Shown here: positions 18,054-27,138 of the stretch, piece after piece
Layout: every line of letters starts with the position of its first letter
Position numbering within the stretch: the first letter of the stretch is position 1
Source of the DNA: an uncultured Desulfovibrio sp.
GTDB lineage: Bacteria > Desulfobacterota > Desulfovibrionia > Desulfovibrionales > Desulfovibrionaceae
Length of the DNA: 33,151 bases
Reading direction: 5' to 3'
NCBI GenBank assembly: GCA_905235595.1
Contig: CAJOMG010000019.1
Span: forward strand, 2,131 to 35,281
Made by a program: the position numbers and the translations under genes
The notes under the pieces: generated by a model
The model's database searches: none
What the model was told of the DNA's origin: nothing
What the model saw: only the letters and a program-made list of their open reading frames with translations

Positions 18054-19727
18054 TTAAGCATACACACTGAAGCAGAGAATGGACGCCATAATACCCACGG
18101 GGATACTGTAGAGCAGGAAGGGCCAGATGGTTTGCTTGAGGATGTCGCCTTCACGGCCAATGAGGCCTGTAACCGCGCAAGCCGCTACAATATTGTGTAC
18201 GCAGATCATGTTGCCCATGGCACCACCAGCACCTTGAGCAGCAACAACAGCAATAGACTGCCTGACGTTAAAGTGCAGTTGCTGTGCAACGTCCCATTGG
18301 AAGTTGGCAAAGAGCATGTCGGACACAGTGTTGGAACCAGTAATGAATGCACCCAGACCACCGATATAGGAGGCCAGGGCCGGCCAAGCAGAACCTGCAG
18401 CCGCGGCACAGACCTTGGCCATTGCCAGAGGCATTGAGTCATAGCCCAATGGGTTCTGAGCTGAACCCTTGAAGATGGATACAAGCGCCACAGCGGCGAT
18501 AAGGGCTATGGTCGGGGCCTTCATCTTTTGAAAAGTTGTACCCCAGGCTTCAGCCACCTTATTTCCGCTCATCTTGTGGAGTAAAATGGTCAGCAGGGAA
18601 ACTAGAATAAAGGGAATGGTGCCGGGTAGCCAGAGCAGATTAATGGACGCGCCAAGCTTGATGCCGTCAGCCAGCTGTGGAAGCACAAACGTAGCCGCAG
18701 GGTTGCTGGCCATGACGGCCTTGAGTCCAAAAGCGGGTACACGGGTGACCACCAGGATGGCACCGCAGAGAATGTATGGCAACCACGCCATGAACTGGCT
18801 CATGTGTTCCTTGTATTCTGTGACGTCAGAAGCGGCAATCTGGCCTGTCCAGCTGGGCTTCCACTGCTTACGTTCGTCAAACTGCCAGTTGCCCTTGGGT
18901 ACACAAACGCCCTTCTTGGTGAGGGAAATAAGTGCGGCCAAGCCGATAAGGCCGCCTACCAGGGAGGGAACCTCAGGACCGGCAAACCAGGCAATAAGAT
19001 AATAGGGGATAGCAAAGATCAAACCGGCCATGATGCAGTATGGCCAAGCCGCAAAGCCCTCCGCCCAGCTCTTGTTCTTGCCGTAGAAACGGGTCATGAA
19101 GCCCAGCATGAAGATGGGCAGAATGAAAATCATGGCACCGTGCATGAGCGTGACGTTCTCACCAATGACATGGAATAGGGCCTGTTGATCAGCAATTCCT
19201 GCGGGCACGGCCAGACTTTTGAATCCGGCAATAATGGGCGTGCCCACGGCACCGAATGTCACGGGGAAGGAGTTGAAGACCAGACACATGACAGCTGCAC
19301 AGATGGGCGGGAAGCCCAAGCCCAGCAAAAGAGGGGCGGCAAGTGCGGCAGGCGTTCCGAATCCGGCAGCACCTTCGATAAATGCCCCGAACATGTAACC
19401 AACGATGATGGCCTGCACACGGCGGTCAGGGCTGACTTTGGTCATGCCAGCCTGGATGGTCTCCATTGCTCCGCTGGATTGCAGGGTATAGTAGATGAGA
19501 ATGGCACCAAAAACGATGATCAACACGCCTATGGCATTGACCGTGCCCTCTACAAAAAGGGCTGCAACGTGTTTGAAGGGCATTCCCCAGACAGCCATGG
19601 CCAGTACTGCACCGGTTAAAAAGGCCAGCGGCATGGCCCTGGTGGAGGGCCAGCGCAGGGCAACCATCAGCACCAGCGCAACGAGGATGGGTAAAATTGC
19701 AAGCAATGCAAGCATGCCAGTGGACAT
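18054..19727 (-). CDS. L-lactate permease (LctP/LldP family)
   Basis: A 557-residue integral membrane protein of the lactate permease family, which brings lactate (and often glycolate) in with protons. About a dozen hydrophobic segments span the whole length. Family blocks are present: VFGAILIYYTLQSSGAMETI, GAFIEGAAGFGTPAALAAPLLLGLGFP, and the C-terminal GGLGAFITGSNTVSDMLFANFQ and GGAMGNMICVHNIVAACAV. A GGGAGG ribosome site lies before ATG 19727, and a terminator follows the stop. It is the last gene of the lactate block; a structured 200-base gap separates it from lutAB. In D. vulgaris, as I recall, the permease lies before the oxidase genes, so its position here is different. The symbol could be lctP or lldP. 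Confidence 0.95.
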   Translation of the reverse strand: MSTGMLALLAILPILVALVLMVALRWPSTRAMPLAFLTGAVLAMAVWGMPFKHVAALFVEGTVNAIGVLIIVFGAILIYYTLQSSGAMETIQAGMTKVSPDRRVQAIIVGYMFGAFIEGAAGFGTPAALAAPLLLGLGFPPICAAVMCLVFNSFPVTFGAVGTPIIAGFKSLAVPAGIADQQALFHVIGENVTLMHGAMIFILPIFMLGFMTRFYGKNKSWAEGFAAWPYCIMAGLIFAIPYYLIAWFAGPEVPSLVGGLIGLAALISLTKKGVCVPKGNWQFDERKQWKPSWTGQIAASDVTEYKEHMSQFMAWLPYILCGAILVVTRVPAFGLKAVMASNPAATFVLPQLADGIKLGASINLLWLPGTIPFILVSLLTILLHKMSGNKVAEAWGTTFQKMKAPTIALIAAVALVSIFKGSAQNPLGYDSMPLAMAKVCAAAAGSAWPALASYIGGLGAFITGSNTVSDMLFANFQWDVAQQLHFNVRQSIAVVAAQGAGGAMGNMICVHNIVAACAVTGLIGREGDILKQTIWPFLLYSIPVGIMASILCFSVYA

Positions 19728-19749
19728 ATAAAACCTCCCTTCGTGAGCC

Positions 19750-19829
19750 TTGAATCGGGGAATACTTTTCCCGCCGGAAACGCCTAAGTTTCCCGCCGGT
19801 CACCCCCGCTTTGACCGGCACGGATTCAA
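19750..19829 (-). repeat. Nested inverted repeats in the lutAB-permease gap
   Basis: An outer 7-base inverted repeat (TTGAATC 19750-19756 with GATTCAA 19823-19829) encloses two perfect hairpins: GGAAAC/GTTTCC at 19776-19793 and GCCGGTCA/TGACCGGC at 19795-19819. The octamer CCCGCCGG occurs twice. In the mRNA this could fold as a three-way junction just upstream of the permease ribosome site. Confidence 0.6.
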
Positions 19830-19871
19830 ATGTGACTGTTGTTGCCGAATATTCGTCGCATTCTTGGTGCG

Positions 19872-19902
19872 GCGGGTGCCTGGTCTGAAACAAGGCACCC
19901 GC
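19872..19902 (-). repeat. Perfect hairpin directly after lutAB
   Basis: GCGGGTGCCT and AGGCACCCGC form a perfect 10-base-pair stem with an 11-base loop, 26 bases after the lutAB stop. No T-run follows on either strand, so it is more likely a stabilising or processing hairpin than a full terminator. Confidence 0.6.
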
Positions 19903-19928
19903 GTACGACACCCCTTGTGTACAAATAC

Positions 19929-22082
19929 CTATTTCAGATTTTCAGCAAGCAACTGGGCAATGTGGTCAACCTTAACCTGCATACCACGCTTTTCAGCACC
20001 GCCGCGCAGCTGCATGACGCAGCCAGGGCAGTCCACCACAAGGCGTGATGCTCCGGTTTCTTTTACATGATCCAGCTTTTTGTTCAAAATCTGGGCCGAG
20101 ATTTCCGGGAACTTGGCTGAATACGTGCCGCCAAATCCGCAACACACCTCTTCTTCCTCGCAAGGCACGTATTCCGCCGCATCAGCAATGAGTTCGCGCG
20201 GGGCCTCATGTACATCAAGCTTGCGGCACAGATGACAGGAAGCGTGGTAGGTGACCTTTTGTGCTGATTTATTGAAGTCCTCAGGTTTAAGGCCTAGTAC
20301 ATCGTGAACAAACGAACTGAAATCAATGATTTTTGCTCCGAAGGACTGTGCCTCAAGCATTGAGGCTGTGCCATCCAGTATTTCAGAATAGCCGTGCTTG
20401 AGATGACTCGCGCAGCTAGCACAAAGCGTGACAATATAATCATAGTTGCCGCCTCTGAAGGCAGCCATGTTCTGGTTGGCAACATCAATGGATGTTTTGC
20501 GCTGTCCCATCATCTCCAGAGGCAGTCCGCAACACGTCTGCTCTATGGGGAAGTCTACAGTGACACCCTTGGCGGCAAGCACCTTGACAGCGGCTTCAAG
20601 CTGCTCCGGGTAGATGAAATCCTGAGCGCAACCGGCAAAGAGGGCCACACGGAATTTCGGATTTTGCACGTGGGGTGCGATTTGGGACCATTTGTCGCGG
20701 AAAGGCTTGGAAGCAAGAGCCGGCAATGCCTTGTAGCCGTGTTTGCCAAGCACTGCCATTGGTAGATGGCGTATGAATTGCGTACCACCAGTGAAGGGCT
20801 TTGTGGAAAAGCTGGCGAATTTCATCAGATTGTGGAACATTTTGCGGTTTTTCATCACCGCACTCATCAATGTTCCTTCGATGGGGGAACCCTCCTCCGC
20901 ATTGAGGCGAGCACGAATTTCACGCGTCAGTCGTGGCAGTTCTATGCCACCAGAGCAGACATTGGCGCACGATTCACAACCAATGCAGTTCTGGCATAGG
21001 ATGCGTGCACGGTCGTGCCCGTGGAAGAAGTAGGTCAAAATTAGGCCAATAGAACCAATGTAGACGTAGCCCATTTTATGACCACCCACCAGGCGGAATA
21101 CAGGGCAGACATTGGCACACGCGCCGCAGCGCACACAACGGAATATTTGTTTGAACAGAGGGTCTTTGGCAATTGCAGTTCTGCCGTTGTCAAGAAAGAC
21201 CACATGCATGATCTTACGGCCGTTGTCATTGCCTTCTGCCTGGCACTGACCAGCTCCGCACATCAGGGTGAAATACGAGGTCAGACGTTGCGCCGTGGCA
21301 TTGCGTGGCAGCACCTGCACAGCATCCAGCACTTCTTCCAGTTTGGTGATGAGTTTGTCGAGGCCGGCCAGAACCACATGCACTCGTGGCAGAGTGGTGA
21401 CCATGCGTGCATTGCCTTCATTGGTGACAGTGGTTACGGCACCATTTTCTGCAATGGCAAAGTTGCATCCGCTGATGCCCATGTCTGCCGCTATAAACTT
21501 GCGGCGCAGCTGCACCCGGGCAACTTTTACAAGACGCTGTATGTCCGTATCTTGTTTCTCGCCCGTCACCTTGGTGAAATCATCGGCTACTTGATAGCGC
21601 GAAAGATGGATGGCAGGCATGACCATGTGCGAGGGGCCTTCATGGCGCAGTTGTATAATCCATTCACCCAGATCTGTTTCGTCTACGATCAGTCCTTCCT
21701 TCTCCAAGGCCGTATTGAGATGAATCTCTTCAGCGGTCATGGATTTGGACTTGACGATTCTTTTGACATTGTTCTGTTTTGCGATGTCGGCAATGATACG
21801 GTTTGCGTCCGCTGCATCTTTTGCCCGGTGTACATGTACACCACGTTTTTCGGCTTCTGCCTTGAACTTGCTGTACAGCTCTTCCATGTGCTGACATGCG
21901 TAGTCCTTTGCATCCGCTACTTTCTTGATTAGGCCTTTTTCGTCAACATCCTTGAACACGGCTTCACGATTGGCACGGTAGGACACGGCAAAAGTGTCTA
22001 GGGTTCGACGCAGAAAATCGTCATCGAGCGCCTGGTCTATTTCCTTGTGATAACCAGACTTGCTTACAAGGGCGTCATGCAT
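19929..22082 (-). CDS. Fused LutB-LutA L-lactate oxidation iron-sulfur protein
   Basis: A 717-residue fusion of LutB and LutA, two parts of the LutABC complex that oxidises L-lactate to pyruvate. The N-terminal half is LutB: an LUD-type domain (RIVKSKSMTAEEIHLN, SGCNFAIAENGAV) and two 4Fe-4S motifs, CVRCGACANVC near residue 315 and CQNCIGCESCANVC near 363. The C-terminal half is LutA, with two cysteine-rich CCG domains (GCAQDF to CCGLPLE, about 480-520; CHLCRK, CCGFGG, CPGCVMQL, about 612-690). Such fusions occur in Desulfovibrio. The gene starts 3 bases after lutC ends. Electrons probably pass to the quinone pool or a periplasmic/cytoplasmic carrier; the acceptor is not shown by the sequence. 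Confidence 0.93.
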   Translation of the reverse strand: MHDALVSKSGYHKEIDQALDDDFLRRTLDTFAVSYRANREAVFKDVDEKGLIKKVADAKDYACQHMEELYSKFKAEAEKRGVHVHRAKDAADANRIIADIAKQNNVKRIVKSKSMTAEEIHLNTALEKEGLIVDETDLGEWIIQLRHEGPSHMVMPAIHLSRYQVADDFTKVTGEKQDTDIQRLVKVARVQLRRKFIAADMGISGCNFAIAENGAVTTVTNEGNARMVTTLPRVHVVLAGLDKLITKLEEVLDAVQVLPRNATAQRLTSYFTLMCGAGQCQAEGNDNGRKIMHVVFLDNGRTAIAKDPLFKQIFRCVRCGACANVCPVFRLVGGHKMGYVYIGSIGLILTYFFHGHDRARILCQNCIGCESCANVCSGGIELPRLTREIRARLNAEEGSPIEGTLMSAVMKNRKMFHNLMKFASFSTKPFTGGTQFIRHLPMAVLGKHGYKALPALASKPFRDKWSQIAPHVQNPKFRVALFAGCAQDFIYPEQLEAAVKVLAAKGVTVDFPIEQTCCGLPLEMMGQRKTSIDVANQNMAAFRGGNYDYIVTLCASCASHLKHGYSEILDGTASMLEAQSFGAKIIDFSSFVHDVLGLKPEDFNKSAQKVTYHASCHLCRKLDVHEAPRELIADAAEYVPCEEEEVCCGFGGTYSAKFPEISAQILNKKLDHVKETGASRLVVDCPGCVMQLRGGAEKRGMQVKVDHIAQLLAENLK

Positions 22083-22085
22083 GGT

Positions 22086-22712
22086 TTAGTCCTCCAGAAG
22101 GATAATGTGCAGTTCCAGTGGTCCATGCACACCAACGGCTGCCACACGCTCAATATCAGCGGTACGGCTGGGGCCGGTAATAAAGGTCGTGTAGGTCGGT
22201 TCGCCGTGACCCATGCGATCGCGCAGTTTATCCGCGATGGAGGGCAGGTCCGGGTAAATGGTGGATTTCTTGAGCAGCAATATGGAGATTTCAGAGATCA
22301 TGCCGGAAAGGCGTACATCCTCGTTATCCGTATTGCAAAGACAGGTGCCACTGGCGGCCACACCTAGTTCGGCCCAGCCGACACCTACGTCAATTCCGGA
22401 AAGATATTTACGCACACCCTCGCGCAGGCAGAGGAATCCCTTTTCTTCACAGGCCTTTGCCAGAAGGGCAAAATCTTCTTCTGCCAACTGTGGGGCTGCT
22501 ACAATCTTTTGCACACGCGTAGGCTGTTTGTTGGGACCAAGCGGACCTTTTTCAGTGCCTGGCTCGTCAGCCAGTATTTCCGCAGGGGCCTTATTGGCGC
22601 ATACGTCCACCACATACTGCAGGGCTGCAGCCATGGTGGGTACTTCCTGCACCACGGCGTTCACAGCCTGAGCCTTGGCGGTGAACGCTTCTACCAGTTC
22701 CTGAGGGGTCAT
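22086..22712 (-). CDS. lutC: LutC/YkgG family lactate utilization protein
   Basis: A 208-residue LUD-domain protein matching LutC (LldG), the third part of the L-lactate oxidation complex. Typical blocks are GVGWAELGVAASGTCL, RLSGMISEISILLL and a C-terminal TTFITGPSRTADIE followed by GVHGPLELHIILL. No signal peptide or iron-sulfur motif is seen. An AAGGAG site precedes the ATG, and the lutAB start lies 3 bases after its stop, so the two are translationally linked. It follows the glcF-like gene after a 71-base gap, consistent with one long transcript for D- and L-lactate oxidation. Confidence 0.93.
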   Translation of the reverse strand: MTPQELVEAFTAKAQAVNAVVQEVPTMAAALQYVVDVCANKAPAEILADEPGTEKGPLGPNKQPTRVQKIVAAPQLAEEDFALLAKACEEKGFLCLREGVRKYLSGIDVGVGWAELGVAASGTCLCNTDNEDVRLSGMISEISILLLKKSTIYPDLPSIADKLRDRMGHGEPTYTTFITGPSRTADIERVAAVGVHGPLELHIILLED

Positions 22713-22783
22713 ACGATCTCCTTAGTTCTAAATATGATACTCTGGGGGCCCCGTAACTATTACGGGTACCCCGTTCAGGACAG

Positions 22784-24076
22784 TTAAGGTAAACTCTCAG
22801 CGTACAATTCTACCGTGTGCTTGACTCGCACGGCATCCTGATTGTGTGAAAGCACATCTTCTAGCTGCATCATGCAGGCGGGGCATCCCGCTGCAACAAT
22901 ACGTGCCCCAGAAGCAACCACATTGTCACGTTTGCGTTGGCCAATCTTTCTGGAGTAGTCGTAATGGAACAGATTAAACGAGCCGCCGCACCCACAGCAT
23001 CGATCAGCTTCGGCCATTTCTGTAAGTTTGTACGCAGGATTGGCCTGAATGATGGTGCGCGGTTGCTCAGCTACGCCCAGTGACTTCTTTAGATGACAGG
23101 AATCATGGTACGTCACGCTTAGAGCATTTGCTGATGGCTGGGTTGCTTGAATTTTGAGAACATCAACCAAAAAAGCGTTGATATCCATGGCTTTAGTCGC
23201 AATGCCATCGATAATGCCCTTCTCTTGTGTGCCAAGGCGAAGGGCATAGCGTGGCCAGAATTCTTTGATGGTGGCAGTACACGACCCGCAGGGACTCAAC
23301 AGATAATCATAATCACCGTTGCGCAAAGCCTGTATGTTGGCACGTAACTGAAGAAGCATACCCGTGACATCACCAGATGAAAGAGCTGGAATGCCGCAAC
23401 AGGTCAGGCCTGCGGGCATAAACACCGCTACCTTGTGGTAGCGCAGTACTTTCAGGCAGGCTTCAGTCATGTCCGTATACATTTTGTCACCAACGCAGCC
23501 CGGGAAGAAAGCCACCTTGATGCCGCCAGAGGCGCGAGGTTCGTCAATGACGCCGTAGCGGGCATGAATAGATGTTTTAGCCAAGGGGTGAATATGCCTA
23601 TCGCCCAGCATAAAGTTTAGGAAGGGCGCACATACTGTGCCCTGGGCATCGCCACTTTTTTTGAACATAAAACCCTGCATGGGCGCGCCAACACGTATGG
23701 CAAAGTTGAATAATTCAGGTTTAGCCAGCAGAGTGCGGAAAATCATTTTTTTCACGGGATGCAGGCCGAGGAATTCGTTGACTATTTCCCTGGCCTCCAT
23801 GAATATTTCCATAATTTTAACCCCGGGCGGGCAGGCAGCCTGACAGGAGCCACACAAAAGGCAGCGGCCCAGTTTTTCGGCCACAGCCGCTGGGTTTTTT
23901 AGCATTTCGTGGGCTAGGTTGTCGATGAGCGCTAGCTTGCCGCGCGCTACATCAGCTTCCATGCCTGTAGCACCGAACATGGGACATACGGCTTGGCACA
24001 TGCCGCATTTCATGCAGTCGGTGATTCTGTCGTCCAGCACCAAAAGCCGCTGGGCAAGTTCGTGCAAAGTAGTCAT
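22784..24076 (-). CDS. GlcF-like iron-sulfur subunit of D-lactate/glycolate oxidase
   Basis: A 430-residue protein with two N-terminal 4Fe-4S motifs (CMKCGMCQAVCP at residues 21-32 and CLLCGSCQAACPPG at 72-85). Two CCG domains follow (GCVGDKMY to TCCGIPAL with SPCGSCTA; CHLKKSLGV, RCCGCGGSF, CPACMMQL). This is the partner that takes electrons from the neighbouring FAD subunit. The frame opens at 24100, but the second ATG at 24076 has an AGGAG site, while the first has none. The FAD subunit gene ends 129 bases upstream and lutC begins 71 bases downstream. The GlcDF pair acts on glycolate in E. coli; here the setting next to lutABC and the permease points to D-lactate. Confidence 0.92.
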   Translation of the reverse strand: MTTLHELAQRLLVLDDRITDCMKCGMCQAVCPMFGATGMEADVARGKLALIDNLAHEMLKNPAAVAEKLGRCLLCGSCQAACPPGVKIMEIFMEAREIVNEFLGLHPVKKMIFRTLLAKPELFNFAIRVGAPMQGFMFKKSGDAQGTVCAPFLNFMLGDRHIHPLAKTSIHARYGVIDEPRASGGIKVAFFPGCVGDKMYTDMTEACLKVLRYHKVAVFMPAGLTCCGIPALSSGDVTGMLLQLRANIQALRNGDYDYLLSPCGSCTATIKEFWPRYALRLGTQEKGIIDGIATKAMDINAFLVDVLKIQATQPSANALSVTYHDSCHLKKSLGVAEQPRTIIQANPAYKLTEMAEADRCCGCGGSFNLFHYDYSRKIGQRKRDNVVASGARIVAAGCPACMMQLEDVLSHNQDAVRVKHTVELYAESLP

Positions 24077-24205
24077 GAAACGCTCCTGGAGCGGTTGCAT
24101 TGTATCATTTTAAGTGCATCTTGAGAAAGATGCGCACAGTTGCAATAAAGCCACAACCAGCCACTTGCCATGACGGATGCCAAGCAAAGGTTCACAGCAT
24201 TGACC

Positions 24206-25591
24206 TTAAATGCCGACCAGTTTTGTGGAATTCAACAGACCCTTGGGGTCAAGGGCACGACGCAGGCGTTGTGAGAACAGGATGGTGCCACGCGACGTTT
24301 CCTTTTCCATCCACCTGGCTTTGGCAGTGCCAATACCGTGTTCCCCAGAAAGCGTGCCTTTAAGCTTGATTGCCACGTCGAACATTTCGTCAATGGCCGC
24401 TTCCACGCGACTGAATTCATCTTTATCCCGTTTGTCACAGAGGAAGGTGGGATGCAGATTCCCATCGCCAGCGTGACCAAATGTGCCTACTTCCAAACGA
24501 TATTTTGCTGCAATACCATTAACGGCTTTGACCATGGCAGGGATCTGTGAGCGCGGCACAGTGGCGTCTTCCAGCACTGTAGTGGGACGACAGCGCGCTA
24601 ACACGGGCAGTGCTGCCCGGCGCGCTTCCCAGAGTTTGAATTTTTCAGCCGCATCCTTGGGAATATGCACGGCCGTTGCTTTGTTTTCCTTGAGTACCTT
24701 CTCAACGGCTGCAGCATCGTCTTCCACCTGTGCGGGATGTCCATCAACCTCAATGAGCAGGATAGCACCTGCTTCACGTGGCAGTCCAGCCTTGGTGTAG
24801 TCGTCTACACGAATTATGGTGTTGTTGTCCAGGAATTCAAGCGTACAAGGTACCACATGTGCGGCGATGATACCCGCCACGGCATCAGCAGCGTCTTGCA
24901 CGTCGGCAAATACGGCCATACAGGCTCTGGTGGCTTTTGGCGGGGGCACCAGCTTAAGTACGGCTTCGGAGATAATGCCCAGTGTCCCTTCCGACTGGGT
25001 GATAAGCCCGGCCAGATTATAGCCGGTCACACATTTTACAGTGCGCGAGCCGGATTTGACCGTGGCGCCGGTGGCATCTATAAATTCCACACCCATCACA
25101 TAGTCCTTGGTGACACCGTATTTAAGACCGCGAAGACCGCCTGCGTTTTCCGCAATGTTTCCGGCCAGAGTGGACACGGCCTGAGAGCCAGGATCCGGCG
25201 GGTAAAATAATCCTTGTTTTTCCACGGCGGCAGCGAATTGAGCGGTGATGACACCCGGTTCCACCACGGCATAGAGGTCATTGGTATTGATTTCAAGGAT
25301 ACGATTTAACCCTGTAGTGAGAATGACCACCGTATCAGACTTGTCTGGGATGGTGCCTCCTGAAAGATTGGTACCAGAACCGCGTACGGTCATGGGAATG
25401 CCATTTTCATACAACTTTTTTACACATGCGCTTAGCTGTTCCCTGGTGGTGGGGCGTATTACCAACGAGGGCATGACCGGTGGCAATACCGCAGAATCAT
25501 AGGAATAGCTCATGCGGTCAGCTTCGGAACTGAAGACATTTTCCTTTCCGAGTAACTCTTCAAAATCCTTGATCAACGCCTGGCTTGCCAT
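24206..25591 (-). CDS. FAD-binding D-lactate/glycolate dehydrogenase (GlcD-like)
   Basis: A 461-residue flavoprotein of the FAD-linked oxidase type. The FAD-binding (PCMH) domain covers about residues 38-215, with RGSGTNLSGG near 71-80 and GNIAENAGGLRGLKYGVT near 145-165. The C-terminal domain carries GHAGDGNLHP near 372 and GEHGIGTAKARWM near 415, which hold the active-site His residues. It would oxidise D-lactate (or glycolate) and pass electrons to the adjacent Fe-S subunit. A strong AAGGAGG site precedes ATG 25591. It is the first gene of the lactate block, behind a candidate promoter. Substrate preference is inferred from neighbours; GlcD and Dld2 cannot be separated by motifs alone. Confidence 0.93.
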   Translation of the reverse strand: MASQALIKDFEELLGKENVFSSEADRMSYSYDSAVLPPVMPSLVIRPTTREQLSACVKKLYENGIPMTVRGSGTNLSGGTIPDKSDTVVILTTGLNRILEINTNDLYAVVEPGVITAQFAAAVEKQGLFYPPDPGSQAVSTLAGNIAENAGGLRGLKYGVTKDYVMGVEFIDATGATVKSGSRTVKCVTGYNLAGLITQSEGTLGIISEAVLKLVPPPKATRACMAVFADVQDAADAVAGIIAAHVVPCTLEFLDNNTIIRVDDYTKAGLPREAGAILLIEVDGHPAQVEDDAAAVEKVLKENKATAVHIPKDAAEKFKLWEARRAALPVLARCRPTTVLEDATVPRSQIPAMVKAVNGIAAKYRLEVGTFGHAGDGNLHPTFLCDKRDKDEFSRVEAAIDEMFDVAIKLKGTLSGEHGIGTAKARWMEKETSRGTILFSQRLRRALDPKGLLNSTKLVGI

Positions 25592-25650
25592 AGAGCCTCC
25601 TTACCAAATTATGATACGGGGGACGCGAGCTTGCGACCCTATCTGCCATA

Positions 25651-25679
25651 TATACAACCGGAACGAATGTGTTGTGCAA
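25651..25679 (-). promoter_or_regulatory. Candidate promoter of the lactate oxidation operon
   Basis: On the minus strand TTGCAC (25674-25679) and TGTATA (25651-25656) are 17 bases apart, about 60 bases before the first gene. A TTGACA also occurs at 25691-25696 but lacks a good -10. The remaining leader contains a short GGGTCGC/GCGTCCC-like inverted repeat. From 25700 to 25814 no gene or site is seen. Confidence 0.4.
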
Positions 25680-25814
25680 ACATATTCAATTGTCAAAAAC
25701 TATAGCCAAATTTACCACGTTTGCCTAGAGGAAAGAAACGAGAAATTTGAGTCAGCACACGAACCGATATGCAGCGAAGAAACATCCGCATGGTGTAACA
25801 TACAATATCCCTAT

Positions 25815-27029
25815 CTAACGTAAATGCGCGCACGAAAGCATGTGCGACATTTTTTCTTTCTTAGTACGCAAATAGTGTTCGTTTTCAGGACAGGCATCCA
25901 TTTCAATAGGCACGCGCTCTATAATTTCAATGCCATAACCGGAGAGTCCCACAATCTTTTTGGGATTGTTGGTCAACAGCCGTATCTTATGGATGCCAAG
26001 ATCCACCAAGATTTGTGCACCGGTACCGTAGTCGCGCAGATCAGGCGGAAAACCGAGTTTTTGGTTTGCCTCAACGGTATCATAGCCCTGATCCTGCAAG
26101 GCGTAGGCTTTAATTTTGTTTGCAAGGCCAATACCACGTCCTTCCTGACGCATATATAGCAGGGCTCCGCGCCCTTCTTTTTCAATCTGGCGGAGGGCAG
26201 CGCCTAGCTGACCGCCACAGTCGCAGCGCAGAGAACCCAGAGCGTCTCCGGTGAGGCATTCGCTGTGGATGCGCGTCAGTATGGGGTCCGGGGTATTGAG
26301 ATTTCCCTTAATGAGGGCAAGATGCGCACGAGGATCATTATCATTTTCATATGCTATGACCTGAAAGTCGCCAAAGCGTGTGGGAAGATGTGCTTCGGCA
26401 ACACGCCGTACCGAAACCTGTCCCCTGTCCAGTCGATAGCGGATGATGTCTTTCACAGCAGCAATTTTTAGAGCATGCTCTTTGGCGAAGTTTTCCAGAT
26501 CCGGCATGCGAGCCATGGTGCCATCTTCCCTCATTATTTCGCAGATGACAGCTGCGGGCTTCAGGCCGGCCAGGCGGGCCAGATCTACGCCGCCCTCTGT
26601 TTGGCCGGTGCGCGAGAGTACACCACCACCCTTTGCGCGTAACGGGAACACATGCCCTGGAGTGACGAGATCGTCAGGCCGTACATTGTCTGCCACGGCC
26701 GTTCTGATGGTAGTAGCGCGGTCTGCTGCGGAAATACCGGTGGTTACGCCTTCGCGGGCTTCAATGGAGATGGTGAAATTGGTTCCGAAACGTGAACCAT
26801 TGCGTTGTGTCATAAGGGGCAGTTGCAGACGATCGACAAGCTCCGGTGCCATTGGCAGGCAAATGAGCCCACGCGCAAACCGCGCCATAAAATTGATGGC
26901 CTCAGGAGTTACAAATTCTGCGGCCATGGTAAGATCGCCTTCATTCTCCCGTTCTTCGTCATCAACCAAAATGATCATTTTGCCCTGCCTGATATCGGCA
27001 AGGGCTTCTTCAATAGTACACAGTGGCAT
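25815..27029 (-). CDS. ribBA: Bifunctional DHBP synthase / GTP cyclohydrolase II
   Basis: A 404-residue riboflavin synthesis enzyme. The N-terminal half (about 1-200) is 3,4-dihydroxy-2-butanone-4-phosphate synthase, with [11 protein letters not shown] at residues 23-33, the [16 protein letters not shown] block and [10 protein letters not shown]. The C-terminal half is GTP cyclohydrolase II, with the zinc site [14 protein letters not shown] near 256-270, [16 protein letters not shown] and [11 protein letters not shown]. Both halves look intact. The frame opens at 27104, but ATG 27029 follows an AAGGA site and gives the usual start. It stands alone: ribD, ribE and ribH are not adjacent. It has its own candidate promoter, and the 57-base leader is too short for an FMN riboswitch. 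Confidence 0.96.
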   Translation of the reverse strand: MPLCTIEEALADIRQGKMIILVDDEERENEGDLTMAAEFVTPEAINFMARFARGLICLPMAPELVDRLQLPLMTQRNGSRFGTNFTISIEAREGVTTGISAADRATTIRTAVADNVRPDDLVTPGHVFPLRAKGGGVLSRTGQTEGGVDLARLAGLKPAAVICEIMREDGTMARMPDLENFAKEHALKIAAVKDIIRYRLDRGQVSVRRVAEAHLPTRFGDFQVIAYENDNDPRAHLALIKGNLNTPDPILTRIHSECLTGDALGSLRCDCGGQLGAALRQIEKEGRGALLYMRQEGRGIGLANKIKAYALQDQGYDTVEANQKLGFPPDLRDYGTGAQILVDLGIHKIRLLTNNPKKIVGLSGYGIEIIERVPIEMDACPENEHYLRTKKEKMSHMLSCAHLR

Positions 27030-27086
27030 GTTTTTTCCTTGACTGTAGACCCCAGCGGGGCGTGAAATAAAATATATATTGCGCCC

Positions 27087-27115
27087 AAAGTAGGTGTGAG
27101 GCAATTTTATGTCAA
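27087..27115 (-). promoter_or_regulatory. Candidate sigma70 promoter of ribBA
   Basis: A perfect TTGACA on the minus strand (27110-27115) is followed after 17 bases by TACTTT (27087-27092), a weak -10. It lies in the gap between the TSUP gene and ribBA, about 58 bases before the start codon. Confidence 0.4.
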
Positions 27116-27138
27116 CATATTGTCTTGCGAAGGGAGGA

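Noticed and set aside
21078..21932. 284-residue plus-strand frame antisense to lutAB
   Set aside because: The lutAB frame carries clear iron-sulfur motifs; the antisense frame is a composition effect with no ribosome site or family motif.
24101..24205. Hairpin GCATCTT/AAGATGC in the gap between the FAD and Fe-S oxidase genes
   Set aside because: A 7-base stem with a short loop and no T-run; too weak to call a terminator or regulator.
27030..27138. Possible FMN riboswitch before ribBA
   Set aside because: The leader from the candidate promoter is about 57 bases and lacks the conserved six-stem pattern.
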